Below are positions 45,727 to 57,800 of a DNA stretch of 64,000 nucleotides, piece after piece. The position numbers and the translations under genes were made by a program. The notes below the pieces were generated by a model. That model saw only the letters and a program-made list of their open reading frames with translations. It did no database searches and had not been told where the DNA came from. The stretch comes from Luidia sarsii. Lineage: Eukaryota; Echinodermata; Asteroidea; Paxillosida; Luidiidae. The stretch covers positions 11,460,884-11,524,883 of the forward strand of contig OX465118.1 in NCBI GenBank assembly GCA_949987565.1, in the 5' to 3' direction. How positions within the stretch are numbered: the first letter of the stretch is position 1; each line of letters begins with the position of its first letter.

Positions 45727-48642
45727 CTACATTCTGTAATAAAGAAAAAAATACACATTTAAAAATATGATCAACAAATAACAAAACTTGTTTCATTGCA
45801 TATGTAAATTTCAAAATTAAGTGGGCCTGACATTTCGATCCTAGCAGGACCTTTCGCAAATGCAGAGAGGCATAATTATGTAAATTGTTCAAAATCATAC
45901 TATGTACAATGCAACGCTGACATTATGGTTGTACTGTGTTTGGTTTGATCCTAGATACATTATGAATGATGCATTTATTGTATAATTATAGTTATTTTTG
46001 TTTCAAGGCCCTATACAACATTGGTAAAGGTCAAACGATTGCCACAGTTTGTGCGTTAAACCATCAAACATTCACAAAAAGCAATACTGGGTTTCAGCTC
46101 AAATGGTGATCTGAGAAAGTAGAAAAGGGCAAGAAGCCGTCACGGTTTTTGCACCATTCTGTAGTGTAACAAAAAGTTTATGACTTGCGAGTAATAATTA
46201 CTATTTGTTGATGTTTGAGTGAAGATTTCTAGGGAAGTACAGCATCACAGACCGTAAGATTTCAACTTGAGGGTTCTATAATGACCATCTACAAACTGTG
46301 TAAATTTATAGAAGGAAATCTGTGGACATCGATGTTTCCCGATCTTCCTAATGTTGTATAGGGCCTTTAATTTTGCTGATAACACACCTTTCGTCAGCGG
46401 CAGATGTTTCTCCCAGAATATTTGCGATGCGCTCTAACAAATCGTCTGAGCGATGACTTGATTCGGCCAGGACGTCTGCTTTCACTCCGCCATCGGAAGC
46501 CTCCAGTTTCGAGAATTCCCGATTCAGGTCACGAACCAACCCTGCCAACTCCGTCTTCTCCCCCTCTAACTTGCTGGCAATTTTCTCAAGACCGCCCCTC
46601 TCCTCCCGAAGCTCTCGGTTGGAGTCCTGCAGCTCCGTGTTTGATCGCCGGACTTCCTCAATCTCGGCCGAGTGAGAGCTTCGCGAGTTCTCCAGCTCTT
46701 CGCGAAGCTGAGCCACGCCGCTCTGAAGCTCTTCCGCGACGCCCTTCGTCTTCCGTTCGGCTTCGGCGAGCTGGGCCTGGAGGCTGCGGATCTTTTTATC
46801 GAGACGCGCTTCCTTCTGGCTCCTGACCTCGAGCTCTGCGGCGTGATGTCTTGAGAGTTTGTCCATCTCCACTCGATGGGCAGCGACGGCGTACTTCAAG
46901 CTGGACGGCTGCTCGGCGTGGGTCGGGCTGCCCTCCCTGATGCCTTCCAGTGTCTTAGACAGCGCGGCCTTCTCCTCTCTCAGGGTATCCACCGCTTCCT
47001 TCAGGCGTCGGTTGGCATCCCTGAGTTTATGGAAGGCATCCTTGTGCTTAGCAAGTTGCTCGTAAACCTCCCCCGCCGTGCCAGACTTGTAATCGTCCAA
47101 TTCGGACTGAACAGCTTCCACGGCCTTCCTCAGATCGTCGGCCTCCTTGCCAGACTGGACGATGACGTCTTGAAGCCGGCTGATGTCGTCTTTCAGGAGA
47201 GCCTTCTCCTCCTCCATCCCGCGGACGATGTCCTTGACTTCCCGGTTGCTCCTCTGCAGGTCTTGAATGGCTCTGGCCATCTCGGCCTCGAGTTGGTCTC
47301 GGTGCTGTATCTCCTTGGAGTACTTGTTGCTCAGCTCCGCTGCGTCGGCTCTCAGCTGGGCGATGGTCTCCCTCAACTGTTGGGCGTCCATCTCCCTCTC
47401 CGCCATCTCCTTGTACTGGGTCTGCTGCAGGCTGCCCGTCTCGTCCCAGAGGGTGCCCACGTTTTCGTTGAGGGCGACAGACTGGCTGACCAGCTCGCTT
47501 GCCCGGTAGCTCAGCGGGTCCAGATCCGACAGTTTGCCGTGGACGTTGTCCGTCTTGTTGTGGGTCGTGTCCAGGGATTTCCCCATCTTTTCCAGGTGGC
47601 TTTGAAGAGAAAATCTAAAGAAGTTTTAAAAAAAATGCCGTTGCTTATTCACGATCTCATGCTCATTAGAGCAAAATTACCCAGAGGTATTTAGAAATCT
47701 TTCTTGGGAAAGATACGTTGATCCCAGATCTACCAAATCATATCTCGGGTCTTGAAGGCCCCATACAACATTGGTAAAGGTCAAAAGATTGCCACAGTTT
47801 GTGTTAAACCATGAAACATTCCAAAAAAGAAAATTGGTAGTCTGAGAAAGTAGAAAAAGGCCAAAAACCTTCACGGTTTTCGCACCATTCTGTGGTGTAA
47901 GAATTTTTTTATTACTCGCGAGTAATAAACTATTTGCCGATGTTTGAGTGAAGATTTCTAGCGAAGTACAGCATCCCAGATTTCAACGTGAGGATTCTTT
48001 CATGGCCATCTACAAACTGTGTAAATTAGAAGGAAATCTGTGAACATCGATGTTTTCCGATCTTCCCAATGTTGTATTGGGCTTTTAAGTGTTCGTTTTT
48101 GTCAGGCGATATCCTGGAGCATGTCTGGGAAAGAAGGAGAAGGAAGACTCCGGACATTTCTTACTTGAAAGCCATGATGTCATTTCTCAGCGTCTGGAGG
48201 TCACGGGGTCTGGCGCTTTCGTTGTTCTGTGATTCTGTCGATAAATTCGACTGTATGTATCTCGTGCTGACCAGCTTCTGAACTCTCTGTCGACAAAATA
48301 AACCAACAAGATTGATTTCCATTTCGTTTTCATCTCCAAGGCTGACCTTGAAAGAAGGATGTTAAGCCTTATTTACATTTGGAATCTTGCATTACTCTGT
48401 AATATACCTTGTAATCGTCAAGTTCTTTCTGGTTATAGACTTCTTTCTGAAAGGGAAGAAAATGGGAAAGAGTATAGTACAAAAGCATTTTCATAACGAC
48501 TTTCATAAAAACAAAAATTCGTATGTCTATCAAAATTATTAATAATTAGGTTACAGAGCTGAGAGCCAGGAGGGAACGTGAGAGCGAGAAAGAGAAACAG
48601 AGACAGAGACAGAGACAGGGACAGGGATAGGTACAGGGACAT

Positions 48643-48696
<54 letters not shown>

Positions 48697-48781
48697 AGAC
48701 AGGGACAGGGAGAGAGACAGAGACAAGGACAGATACAGAGACAGAGACAGAGACAGAGACAGAGACAGAGACAGAGACAGA

Positions 48782-48813
<32 letters not shown>

Positions 48814-51800
48814 GTAAGTCGACTTACTCGGTTGACAACCCGCCGCCTCATGCCCGAGCAAAACGAGTAGACTCGATACAATGACTTCATGGAGGGGATG
48901 AGGTTGAAAGGAGGAGGGAGCGTGCCCACCGGCCTCAGGTAGACAGCCCATACAGTGGCTCGGTGAAACTTCCACTCCGTGTCGGCGTGTTCCTGTCGGT
49001 GGTACAAGAACAAACAATTTAAATGAGGGTGAAAACTAGCGGCATTAGCCGACAGAATATTGAACGGTGAAAGTGGTGGGTTTTAAGAGCCTTTTTCTGA
49101 CATAGGGGTTGGTTTGAGGTTGGGGTCGGGTTAAAAATTAGGTGGGGGGTTGGGCTTTGGATTGAACTAGACATTCCCTTCTTGAACCAGCTTTTCTCGA
49201 CAGATCTTTTGTTTTCGTCCCAGTGTGCTGATGAAACGGAGTTGTCTGCCGCCCTCAATCGTCTCACCTCAGTCAGGTTGTAGGTGTTGGACAGCATACC
49301 GATGAGGGCGTTCAGTAGCACCAGGACAGCCACAATGAGATAGGCCTGATAGATGAAGGTGCCGAATGTCTCAGCCACAGAATGCTTGGAGGGGACCATG
49401 AGAATCGAGATATCCGTCAGTCCGTACAGGGACCAGTATAAGTCTGTCATACTTGCAACGAAGCTGTGGAGAGAAAACAAAGTCAGCCGGTTCAGTCCAA
49501 GAGATGGCTGCACTTCTGTGCTAGACCTACTGAGCTGACCATAGCCGCGATGGAGTTTTGTACCTCCAAAAAAACGGAAATCCACATGAAAATGTGAAAT
49601 CTGATTCTCGATTGAGGAAAACTATCATCCAAGCATTCCCATCAATTACAACAATTCATTCGAAAAACAAAGAGTCGATAAACATGCGACGAAAGGCCTG
49701 AGACAATTAAAAAGATTTTTTTTTAAGCCAATGAAGATTATAAGTCTTTCTCGAGTTTTCAAATCAAACAAACAAGGGAAAAACTGACTGGGAACTTTTT
49801 CAACAAATTTGAAGAATTGGCAAAGAAACCTTTGACTGGACCGGGATTTTAACCAGAGACCCCCGGATTAACGTATCTGTGATCTTCTACCTAAGCTATC
49901 CAGCCCTTAGATGGTGGCCTCCCAATTAGTCAACAAGTCTTTGCCGGGACGGGGCCGCCAGTCAGCCTGAGAAGCAATACAACCCTTTGCCAGTTTTTCA
50001 ATTTCTTGATTTTTGAAAGTTTGGATGATTTGGGGTCATTTGGATCAAGAACTAAATGTAGTTTCAACATGTTGGCATTACTTTCTCAGATGATAAGAGC
50101 TCAGGTTCAAATCCCGGTCCAGCCAAAGTTTTCTTTGCCATTTTTTAATTTGTTCACACACACAAAAAAACCCAGTTTTTCTTGTATTGTTCTACTTCAA
50201 AGTGAGCTGGAAATCGGTAGGCAACCTCAAGGTGTACTCACGTTGAAAATCCCACAAGTAAACGACAAGAATCACCCTCGTTTCCCTCTTGCATGCAGGT
50301 CCGTGTGGCCGACTGGCCCGCCGAGTAGTAGTTCTGGAACAAGCCGATGGCAAAAGCGAACCAGATGAACATAAAAGTAGCAAGGAACTTGGCGATGTCC
50401 GACACCATGGCGCCCATGGAGATGCGAAGCGGCCCAACCGAGTCACTGACCAGGAACAGATTGGTCATTCGCAGTACGGACACTGTTATGGCCACACCGA
50501 AGAGCGTACTGGCCACCACGGTGGGCTCGTATTGGTCATCTCCCAAGGACGCCCTCAAGTGTCGGAGATGGCTGAAGGAACCGTCCGTGTCGTCTCGGAA
50601 CAGATTGGAGAGCGGATCGGTGGGGTCTGAGACCTTGCACCCAGACAGCGCCTGATTGATGACTCCCTCGATGCCATCCAGTACCGTGGCGTTGACCCTT
50701 TCCTGTAGACTGTCCAGGTTAGAGCTGATCAGGTCATGTAAGGATGGAGGGTTGTATGCCGTCTCTCCTGTCTCGCTTGGCAGGGACTGGAGAACGAACA
50801 CAGCCAGGTAGAGTGTCATGATGAGGAGCTCGTGCACGTTGGCACTTTCAGAGAAGTAATGTTCAAAGCCGTGCTTAACTAGCACCTTGAGATGCAGCCA
50901 GGCCAACCCTGATCATCGGAGAAAACGAGATTCAAACCACTGATTACTTGTGCATCACCACTTCGATAACCAATTGTGACCCGGCACAGCATAATGAGGA
51001 ATAACCCTCACATTTGAGATTTTGAGATTTTTTAACTAATGATGTGAAAGAGTATACCATTAGCTTTCAAAATGATATCAAAATATAATATCCTCTGATA
51101 CTTAAAATTTCCGAAAATACAAAAAAAAGAAAATTGATTTGTAATCGAATTGTGAATATACTTTAACTTCAGGCGTTGTTTACTCAAAAAGTGTTTTGGT
51201 GGGATATTCCTCATGTCGTTGTGCCGGGTCACAATTGGTCGGGACAAGGCATGCGGGCACAATGGTTGCATTTTGGCTTCAGGAGTATACAGAGACGCCC
51301 TTATCACAGCTAAAAGTCTCTTCAGGCTGCGGTGTTGTTTCTTACCTACGATCCAGATCATGACAAGCATGTGAAGTGTTTCTGTGGTCCTTGGATAGGC
51401 GTGTTTTCCCAGCACGGTGATGACGATCATGAAGACAAGGACGGTCAACCCAGAACCGGCCTTCATCATCATCATGACGTAGCTGTGAACAGTCACAAGA
51501 TCATACTTATGATTGGTTACCCGACACGTTAAAGGCCGCCGCACTCAAAAGCTATCTGCTGAGCAAAAAGTCTCTCGAGGTCGTTAGCTCAGCACGTAGC
51601 TCATCGTGTGCGCTGATGAACTTTTGGTGAGATTTCTGCCTCAAGAGGCCGTGAGACCAATATCTATCCTGTTTGATTTTGGCAACCACGTGAATGGGGC
51701 GTGCGCTTTCATTGACTAGTTGCTATGTTTTTTGGCTCAGTACGTAGCTCAAGTCGCCGCACACGATGAGTTTTCATCCACGAGAGGCGAAAAAATCAAA

Positions 51801-54800
51801 CAGGATGGTTTTGGCAACCACGTGAATGGGGCGTGCGCTTTCATTGGCCAGTTGCTATGTTTTTTGGCTCAGTACGTAGCTCAAGTCGCCGCACACGATG
51901 AGTTTTCATCCACGAGAGGCGAAAAAAATCAAACAGGATAGATATTGGTCTCACGGCCTCTTGAGGCAGAAATCTCACCAAAAGTTCAGCGCACACGGTG
52001 AGCTACGTGCTGAGCTAACGACCTCGAGAGAGAATTTTTGCTCAGCAGACAGCTCTCGTGTGCGGCGACCTTTAAGTGGACGCGGTTACTGCGCGTGACG
52101 CGCATTTTGAACGCGCAGACGCCAGGCGTTATTTTACTGTGGCCAGTTATCACGAAAGTGCGTGTGCTAACTCTCATGATCAAAAGTGTCAGCTTATAAG
52201 TGTGGGTCCAATTTTAACAGAGCTATTCAAAAGAAAGTCGTGTTTTATATGTTCCAAAATAGCAGTGTATGCCTATAATTATTTATCCGGCACTGGCATT
52301 CTTCCTGGGGGTCGTTCCTGCTGATGTTTATGCATATTCATGTATGTTCTTTACTCGCAGGAATATTATGCATAAACATCAGCGGAAAGAACCTCCGGCA
52401 GAATAACCTTCCGGGCAAGACAGCCGGCATGACGTAATGGCAGTGAGGGACCGGCAGAATAGCTTCTTTTGTATGCAAGATCGCCCAAAACAAGGCTGAA
52501 AGCCACTCAAGGTTAAGGGCTATTGAAAGAAGGCGACGGAGAGGGACTCAGGAAGGCCGGAGATATGAGTTAACACCCCCTTGCGGGAAGAATGCCGTTG
52601 CCGGCTGAATATACACTGCCTTCAAAATGACATCAATGGGCTCACGGTAATCTGGCGAAATTGACAACCCTCTCGGTCGGGACGAAGATGTAGAGGAGGC
52701 AGATGAAGGGATAGCCGAGGAGGACGAGAAGGAGCAGTAGGATCTGATGGAACAATCCACGCTCGTTCCAATCCAACAGACTCCTATAGAACTGCACAAT
52801 GATGGCCTTCTGGGAATGAGGATGAGCTATGAACTGCAAAGAGAGATACAGAAATAGGTGGCATGATTCATTAGGGAAGGAAGCGTGCACTGTAAAAACG
52901 AACTGCACCTCATGCACTTCTGCAATGGCACATATGTGACCCGGCACAGCGACATGAGGAATATCCCACCAAAACACTTTTTGAGTAAACAACGCCTGAA
53001 ATCAAAGTATCTTCTCAATTCGATTAAAAATCTCCTTTTTGGGGGGGGGGATTTTCGGGAAGTTAATGTATTGGAGAACATTTTGATATCATTTGGAAGT
53101 TAATGGTACACTCTTTCACATCATTAGAAAATCTCAAAATCTCAAAAGTGGGAGTTATTCCTCATTACGCTGTGCCGGGTCACATATTTTGTCCCAGAAT
53201 CATGAACACTTGAGGCACCTACTGTACTACATGCACCTGAAATACTGTAGCTCAAGCACATGGGGCATTGCAGTCACTTCATCAAAAATCAGATGAGGTG
53301 CATGAAGTGCTTCATGTACAAGAATATCTCCCTATTTATTGTACCTCAAGCACATAGAGTGAAAGTGAGCATCACCGCGTGCGCATGTATCATGCATCAT
53401 GTGCCTCAACATACTTCATCCATGTGCGAGGTACGACAGAGCTTGGAATCCAGAAAAGGATGAGGATAAAGGAAACCAGAAATGAAGGATTTGGAATTTC
53501 CATCTCTTCTGGGCAAACGATAATGCAATCACCTCCTTCTGCTGATACTTGATGGCCTCGAAGAGCTTCGCTAACGGATGCTGTTTGCCGTCGGTATGTC
53601 TGTACTTGTCTGTGTTGTGGTACCGAAACAACGCAAGGATCTAGGCGGGAAGATAAAAGACGGCCATGCCAGAAATGTGCTTTGCAACTGACAACAAAAG
53701 AAAAATCCATTTCGTCTCCCCAAAAAGATGAGCATTAATAATTCTATTAATATCAGAATTAGCTTAAATACAGGATGAAAAGCAGCTGCCGAAGTGGTTA
53801 CATTTTGTCGTTCCGTCACAAGCTCATTTCTATTTTTTTATACTCGATTCAATCTACTCGATTCATTGAAAGGAGTTACTGCATCAAATTAACCTTCTTG
53901 GCCCCTTTGTCAAGTTTGAACTGAAATGATATGTCAAAGCTCTGGGGTAAAAAAAAGTGTCATCGTTGTCGATAACAATGTGCACGTCTCTGTCACTAAC
54001 AACATCATCCTCATTGTCGCTGTCGTTATCATCTCAATATAGGAGGGTTTGCGATGACACAATGTATAAGGTCTCTTAAAGAAGAGGTGTGGTTCTGCAA
54101 AGAACCTGAGTGATAACTCGACGTTTCTCCTGATGACGGCCAGAGAATACTGGTCGAAACGTCGAGTTACCTCTTCTTTAAGATACCTTATACAATAGCC
54201 TATGCCTGAGCTCCTCACAGCAGTGCTCGACAGACCCGCCTGGCAAAAGATGTCAGCCTCTTGCGCTCAGATCCCCCCGACGACTATCCAGTCGAGGGAA
54301 TGATGATGATGATGATGATACATGGTGTCACCGTAAACCCTCCTATATTGTCTCACCCACCATGTAAAGCCTTAAGTCGTTATCATCTTCATTCCCAATG
54401 TCACTGTCACCGTCGTGGTCCTTGTCATTCCCCGTGACTCGGTCTCCACCTCACCTCCTCGGTGGAGGAGGACTGGCCGAGGATATCGGCGGCAAACCTC
54501 TCGATGCCGTCGGCCATTTTCTCGTACTCCTTGCTGAAGTCCTCCCAGGTGCGACTCAGCGATTTCACCTTAGCGCTCAGCTCGAAGGCGTGACCGAAGA
54601 TGTCCGTCTGCGTGGCCAGGATGTAGGCTGGCTGAGACAGGGCACGGTACACGTGCAGGCTGGACACTGCTTGCGTCAGACTGACGTCACCACCGGCGGA
54701 GATGCTAGGTTCAGTGATAGCGCCACCAAGGTCCAAGAGTAACTGCGTACGGACCGGATCAAGCAAAGGATTTGAGTGTGGTATGACGATAGGATTGCTG

Positions 54801-57800
54801 TAGACGAACCAGGCCCGGCCTCCGTATGAGCAGCATAGAGCTCTATAAATTAACTAGAGTGCGCACTCCCCTATCAACACGCGGTATGAACGTGTGCCGA
54901 CATGGACGCGCATCCGCCATTACCAAAGAGGGCCACTTCAGCTCGAAGTGCCCGGATGTCAGTATCAATCGCGCGTAATGGGGAAAGGTATAGCCGGAAG
55001 GTTGTGGATGCCGAAACTAAAATATTATAGAAACGGTTTTTAGTAAAGAAAGGAAAGGCCATCAATACTTCAAGGGATTGGCGAATTTCAATGTCCTACT
55101 TTCTTTTGTAAAAAATTGGGATTAGTTTGGCCCATAGAGATCCATGCATTTGCACCTCTTTGGTAATGGCGTCGCAGTCCCCTTGTCGGCACGCGTCACG
55201 CGATGAGTGCGCACTCTAGTTTATTTATAGAGCTCTATGATGAGCAGTCATGTCTGGGGCCACTGGTATATATCACGGCCCTATTTTCATATGGGTGATC
55301 AAGCGTGACAATCTGCTTAGCAGGAAAAGTCTTCCTTGGGTAAACAGGATCACGAACCACATTGTGATGTCAATTGCTTAGGCTCGGGCTCAGGCTTCGT
55401 CTCCGTCTGACAAAACCCAGGTTGTGCTTTGTTTCTGAATTTAAAGGTTTGTTGGCTTGATAGGTACAGGGTATTCCCCAAGAAACTGGGGCCAAACGCT
55501 TTTTTTTTTTTAGATGCCTGTGATATTATAACGAGTAAGACAAAATATGACCGAAGCCTAAGCCTGAGCCTAAGCCTTCATTTCGAAAACAGCCTAAGAC
55601 TGCGTAGCGCGATTCGCAATCAAACAGTCGCATTGGAACCTCAAGAAACGCTTCTCTTGGACAAGAACTTATCTGAAAGTCTCGATATGGCAACGAATCT
55701 GAAATGCGAAGGGTGAATCGTTGTCTTTTAAAAAAACTGACTGGGTGCATGGTACAGCAGGCCCGTGGGAACACATTTTTGTCAGTGGGTGTTGGGATTG
55801 GCAAGATGGTTCTTATGACATGGTGTGCTTTAAAGGCCCAATAGAACATTGGTAAGATCGGAAAACAGAGATGTCCACAGATCTAATTTACACAGTTTGT
55901 AGATAGTCATGATAGAATCCTCATGTTGAAATCTTACGGTCTGGGATGCTGTATTTATCGAGAAAGTCATCACTCAAACATCGACAAATAGTTTATTACT
56001 CGCGAGTCATAAACTATTTCTTACACTACAGAACGGTGCGAAAAACGTGACGGTTTTTCGCCTTTTTCTACTTTCTCGGGTTACCATTGAGCTAAAACCT
56101 TCGCATGATTCCTTTTTAGGAATGTTTAATGTTTAACATACAAAGTGTGGCAATCTGTCGACTTTTACCAATGTTGTATAGGGTCTGTTAAAAACAGGGC
56201 GTGCTGTAGAATATTCCATCACCCCGTCATGAAAGCAGGGGGTGCTGCAGCCGCCTTAGCACCTCTTGTTCCCGCGGGCTTGTGGTACAGTCTTGTATAC
56301 TATAGGCAGTTTGCCGGTCATTGCCAATTCACCTTGACGCTGGAGAAATTATTCCTCTGAGCGGCAAGAATCAAAGGAGTAATGGAGGGGTGAAAGTCAT
56401 CGTTGTCACTCGTTGCTTGCAGAACTTCCTCACGGAGAGCCTGAGTACAATGGAAGAACATGTATTAGTACGGATCAAGGTCAGATTCGGTAATCCCTAC
56501 GCATTTCATACGGGCGTCTATAGTCTGAATGCCATGGGAAATGTTTGTGCAAGCCGACGATCATTTTTATGCGTGATTTCGGCCAAGTCATGCAAGAATC
56601 GCTGATCGTCTAGTCGTGTGAATTCAGCCAGCGGTCGGCGAGTGTGAACCTTTCGTGCCGGATTTCCACGGGAATCGATTTCCAAGAAGTCAATGATGGT
56701 TTAAGACTGCTCCACGCTAAGTTTTTCCTCACATTGAATCCAGGTTATCATTGTTACTGCCTTGTGGAAATATTTTTTTGTTAAGTCCCCAAAACTCACA
56801 AACCACTACACAATTTCCTTTGCGATTCCATCATAACCTTTCCTCTGGTCCCACCAAGTAATTTTCTCCCACCAAGTAATTTTCTCCATAATAATCATCT
56901 GATATCTGGCGTTTAGTCTATAATATTTCTCCCTCCCCATATTGACGCCACAATGATATTGCTATCAAAACATTCCTCCAATTTCTTCTGCATTTGCTTG
57001 CTTTCATCCAATTCTTCCAATTCTTCTTTTCTTCTCCTTTTCTTTCTCCCCTTTGCCCAAAAGAGGAATCTATAGAGCATGTGCTCCGTAAAAAGATTGG
57101 TCGATTCTGATAGCGCTGTTTCCTTTAGAGTCCCTATAAAAAGATTCAAAGAGTTTCCAAAGGGCGCGATCTCACCTCTTTGTCCTCAAGATACTGACAT
57201 ATATCCTTAGACACGTGGTCAGACTCCACGTCGATAGCTCTCAACAGGGCGTCACCCAGAGGAATGTCGTATTTCAGCAGCACAGTCACGACGTCTAAAA
57301 AAAAAATCATCCAGCAAAATTTAAAAAAATCCTACTGTTATAGAAAACGGGCAGGTGTTTTGTCCTTGTTGGGAATTGCATGGAGAGTGTTTTTCAGCTT
57401 TTCCCGCAGCCATTTTTTTTTGTTACAGCCAAAAGCCTGGCAGTACACCGAGTGTATACACAAACTGCACGCAGTAGAGCGCAAATCCGGGAACCTCGCG
57501 TTCGTACGGCAGTTCCCGCAAATACATCACAACCCCGCAATCTGCGGCGGCACCTTCGAAAAGATGGCGACGTACAGAAACGCAAATTTGACCACTGGAG
57601 GCTCTACAATTCCATGAATTTTCTCTCTTTATAAAAAATCGTACGTGAGTGGCTCTTAGGTAATTGTAGGTTGTTGTTAACACCCAATCAGATGAGCATT
57701 TGATGGGTTGCATTCCCCTTTAAGTTGAGGTTTGGAAGCATTTTTTAGAATTTAGTGCCCTCTTTAAAAACGTACCCAAAATTTGTTTTCATTCCTCGAA

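Noticed and set aside
46876..47694. 272-residue plus-strand frame opposite the coiled-coil exon
   Set aside because: Shadow frame of the GC-rich coiled-coil exon; no splice context or recognisable sequence.
48433..49017. 194-residue Ser/Leu-rich and RDRD-rich frames
   Set aside because: Hexanucleotide microsatellite. The flanking real coding pieces are the TRPC exons at 48408-48446 and 48828-48992.
57264..57713. Overlapping plus and minus frames of 84-117 residues
   Set aside because: No family similarity and phases do not fit the neighbouring TRPC exons; they cannot supply the missing exon.
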